Shown here piece by piece: positions 62,413-64,000 of a stretch of DNA of 64,000 bases (the first letter of the stretch is position 1; the number at the start of each line of letters is the position of its first letter). The translations under genes and the position numbers were made by a program. The notes below the pieces were generated by a model, which worked only from the letters and a program-made list of their open reading frames with translations, was not told where the DNA came from and did no database searches. The stretch lies in the NCBI RefSeq assembly GCF_002078015.1, contig NZ_LWBP01000243.1, positions 62,001 through 126,000 of the forward strand, written 5' to 3'. The DNA comes from Niastella populi (lineage in GTDB: Bacteria; Bacteroidota; Bacteroidia; Chitinophagales; Chitinophagaceae).

Positions 62413-62983
62413 GCTTCAACTTTATTCTGCCCGGATTTTTTGCAATAAAATCTTCCCAGCCCTTTAATTTTTTGCCTGCGCTTTTAAGCAGGGCGTTATC
62501 CTGAAAGTGATGACAAACCGCCACTGCAAGGGCGTCAGAAGCATCGAGGTGCTTTAAATTCGTATTGTTCTGAATGCTCAAAATGCGTTGCAGCATTTGC
62601 CACACCTGTTCTTTATCGGCATTACCGTTTCCGGTGATGGATTGTTTTACTTTCTTGGGCGAATATTCAACTACTTCCAGTCCGGCGCTCATGGCCGCAG
62701 CAATGGCCACCCCCTGCGCCCGGCCCAGTTTAAGCATACTTTGTACGTTCTTGCCAAAAAAAGGCGCCTCGATGGCAAAGCTTGCGGGTTTGTATTGTGT
62801 AATAAGGTCGCTTACTTTTTGATGAATAAGCTGCAGGCGTTCGTAGTTGTCTTTACGGGCGTTAAGCTTCAGCGTGCTCATCTCAAGCAGTTTTATTTTT
62901 TGAGAAGAAACGCCAATGAGGCTATAGCCCATGAACAAGGTGCCGGGATCTATACCAAGAATTATTTTTAAAGGTGTTTGCAA
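62408..62983 (-). CDS. ruvC: Holliday junction resolvase RuvC
   Basis: A 191-aa resolvase. The catalytic acidic residues are present: Asp in GIDPGTLFMGYS (residue about 11), Glu in FAIEAPFFGKN, and the pair in LKHLDASDALAVAVCHH. The arginine/lysine-rich C-terminus (KKLKGWEDF, GRIKLKP) is a little longer than in E. coli RuvC. It cuts Holliday junctions in recombination repair. ruvA/ruvB are not nearby. It is divergent from a membrane protein gene. Confidence 0.95.
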   Translation of the reverse strand: MQTPLKIILGIDPGTLFMGYSLIGVSSQKIKLLEMSTLKLNARKDNYERLQLIHQKVSDLITQYKPASFAIEAPFFGKNVQSMLKLGRAQGVAIAAAMSAGLEVVEYSPKKVKQSITGNGNADKEQVWQMLQRILSIQNNTNLKHLDASDALAVAVCHHFQDNALLKSAGKKLKGWEDFIAKNPGRIKLKP

Positions 62984-63021
62984 GGAGCGTTGGGATTGGA
63001 TTACTTTGTGAACTTATTTTG

Positions 63022-64000
63022 GTGACAACAAACAAAAATATCAAAATTCTGCTCAACTATGTGATTGGTCCGCTGGTGTTTTGCCTGCTGGCCTGGTCAA
63101 TATACCGGCAATTGTTGCGGCAGAATAACTGGCAGGCTTCCCTGAAGCACGCCTGGGAGGCAATGATGGGGGCCGAAGCCTGGAAAATGGTGCTTGCCGT
63201 GGTGCTGATGTTTGCCAATTGGGGGCTTGAGGCCCGTAAATGGCAGGTGATAATAAAACGGGTACAGCATTTGTCATTCATTCAGTCATGTAAAGCCGTT
63301 TTTACGGGAACTACGCTGGCGTTTTTTACTCCCAACCGGATAGGGGAGTACATGGGACGAATATTATATCTTGATGAAGGCGCCCGAATAAAAGCAATTT
63401 CTCTTACTATTGTATGCAGTATGGGGCAGTTGCTCATTACATGGTGGGCAGGAATTGGCGGAATTTTATATTTAAAGGCCTATGGGAATACAGAATTGCT
63501 TCATACGTTTGCAGGGCTTTGGTTGAACCTAGTGCTGTATTTTGCTGTGGGAGCTGCCGTGGTTTTAACATTATTTTATTTTCGTTTGGCAGGCCTGGTA
63601 AGATGGATTGAAAAGATCCCTAAACTGCAAAAACCCGTTTCATATATACGGGTTTTAGATAATCTTAACGCAACCATCTTATTCCGGATATTGTCTTTAT
63701 CAATACTAAGGTACAGCGTATTTATAGGGCAGTATTTTCTGCTGTTTGATGTATTTGATGTGCATGTGACTGCCGCACAGGTTGCGGGTTCTGTAAGCGT
63801 TATTTTCCTGGTTTTATCGATAGTACCAACTATAGCTGTTATCACCGAATTGGGGGTGCGATGGAAGATCGGTATAGAAGTGGTACAACTTTTTGATAGC
63901 AATATTACCGGTATACTGGCAACGTCACTGGCCATCTGGATCATAAACCTGGTAATACCGGCATTGATAGGAAGTTTGCTAATTTTAGGTATAAAAGTAT
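63022..64000 (+). CDS. Flippase-like integral membrane protein, LPG-synthase TM family (3' end cut by window end)
   Basis: Open from the GTG at 63022 to the window edge, about 326 codons. Hydrophobic helices: NYVIGPLVFCLLAWSIY, KMVLAVVLMFANWGLEARKW, a conserved TGTTLAFFTPNRIGEYMGR segment (the family hallmark FFTPxRxGE), LLITWWAGIGGILYL, VLYFAVGAAVVLTLFYF and others. It matches the lysylphosphatidylglycerol-synthase membrane region (UPF0104-like). Such proteins move or modify lipid-linked molecules; the function here is unknown. A -7-like TATTTTGG lies just before the start. Confidence 0.85.
   Translation, partial: MTTNKNIKILLNYVIGPLVFCLLAWSIYRQLLRQNNWQASLKHAWEAMMGAEAWKMVLAVVLMFANWGLEARKWQVIIKRVQHLSFIQSCKAVFTGTTLAFFTPNRIGEYMGRILYLDEGARIKAISLTIVCSMGQLLITWWAGIGGILYLKAYGNTELLHTFAGLWLNLVLYFAVGAAVVLTLFYFRLAGLVRWIEKIPKLQKPVSYIRVLDNLNATILFRILSLSILRYSVFIGQYFLLFDVFDVHVTAAQVAGSVSVIFLVLSIVPTIAVITELGVRWKIGIEVVQLFDSNITGILATSLAIWIINLVIPALIGSLLILGIKV

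Overview
The window is chromosomal DNA from a Bacteroidota bacterium, most likely a member of the Chitinophagaceae (Niastella/Chitinophaga-like). Supporting signs: five large secreted proteins with type IX secretion (T9SS) C-terminal sorting domains, two TonB-dependent receptors with N-terminal carboxypeptidase-regulatory-like domains, Bacteroidota-type -7 promoter boxes (TAnnTTTG) just before many genes, few Shine-Dalgarno sequences, and an atpBEFHA operon whose subunit a has a cleavable signal peptide. The taxonomic call is inference; no rRNA or tRNA gene was seen.

Layout. 1-5.8 kb: an ECF sigma factor with a repeat-rich anti-sigma-like membrane protein (cut by the window start), a transketolase C-terminal half, galE and rmlA. 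6-23.3 kb: a phosphate region. It holds a PiT transporter with its PhoU-like partner, a divergent OprO/P-type porin, a TonB receptor, a beta-helix lipoprotein, a PlcP-like phospholipase with a glycosyltransferase (a probable lipid-remodelling operon), a DUF5690 transporter and a PhoB/PhoR-type two-component system. 24-28 kb: a secreted protein with a caspase/CHAT-like His-Cys end and an MsbA-type exporter. 28.7-33.2 kb: atpB-E-F-H-A, ending in a terminator with no atpG. 33.2-35 kb: a gene-poor stretch with three near-identical 66-bp hairpin repeats. 35-45 kb: T9SS proteins and a second TonB receptor with a small downstream cluster. 45.7-49.5 kb: an ABC-2 exporter and a PAS histidine kinase. 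49.8-54.2 kb: Tat-exported oxidoreductase and isomerase, an SUMF1-type protein and a LolA-like protein. 54.9-64 kb: pdxA, a T9SS protein, ksgA, a 2-hydroxyacid dehydrogenase, greA, a HIT protein, ruvC and the start of a flippase-like membrane protein.

The main finding lies between 9.5 and 18.5 kb. Six promoters share one architecture: three to six copies of a TTAAC-like 5-mer repeated exactly every 11 bp, then exactly 10 bp, then a -7 box. This geometry matches Pho boxes bound by PhoB/PhoP regulators, and a PhoB/PhoR pair is encoded nearby. Three of the six drive protein genes: the TonB receptor, the beta-helix lipoprotein and the PlcP-glycosyltransferase operon. The other three point into gene-free DNA that ends in an intrinsic-terminator-like hairpin, predicting three phosphate-starvation RNAs of about 90, 90 and 350 nt.

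A second theme is intergenic DNA built from stuttering short words (for example GATAATGTG, AGTTGACAG, GAACGCTTAAG, TTTCACGATTCACG), often arranged as long imperfect inverted repeats, including inside the phoB-phoR and atpF-atpH junctions.
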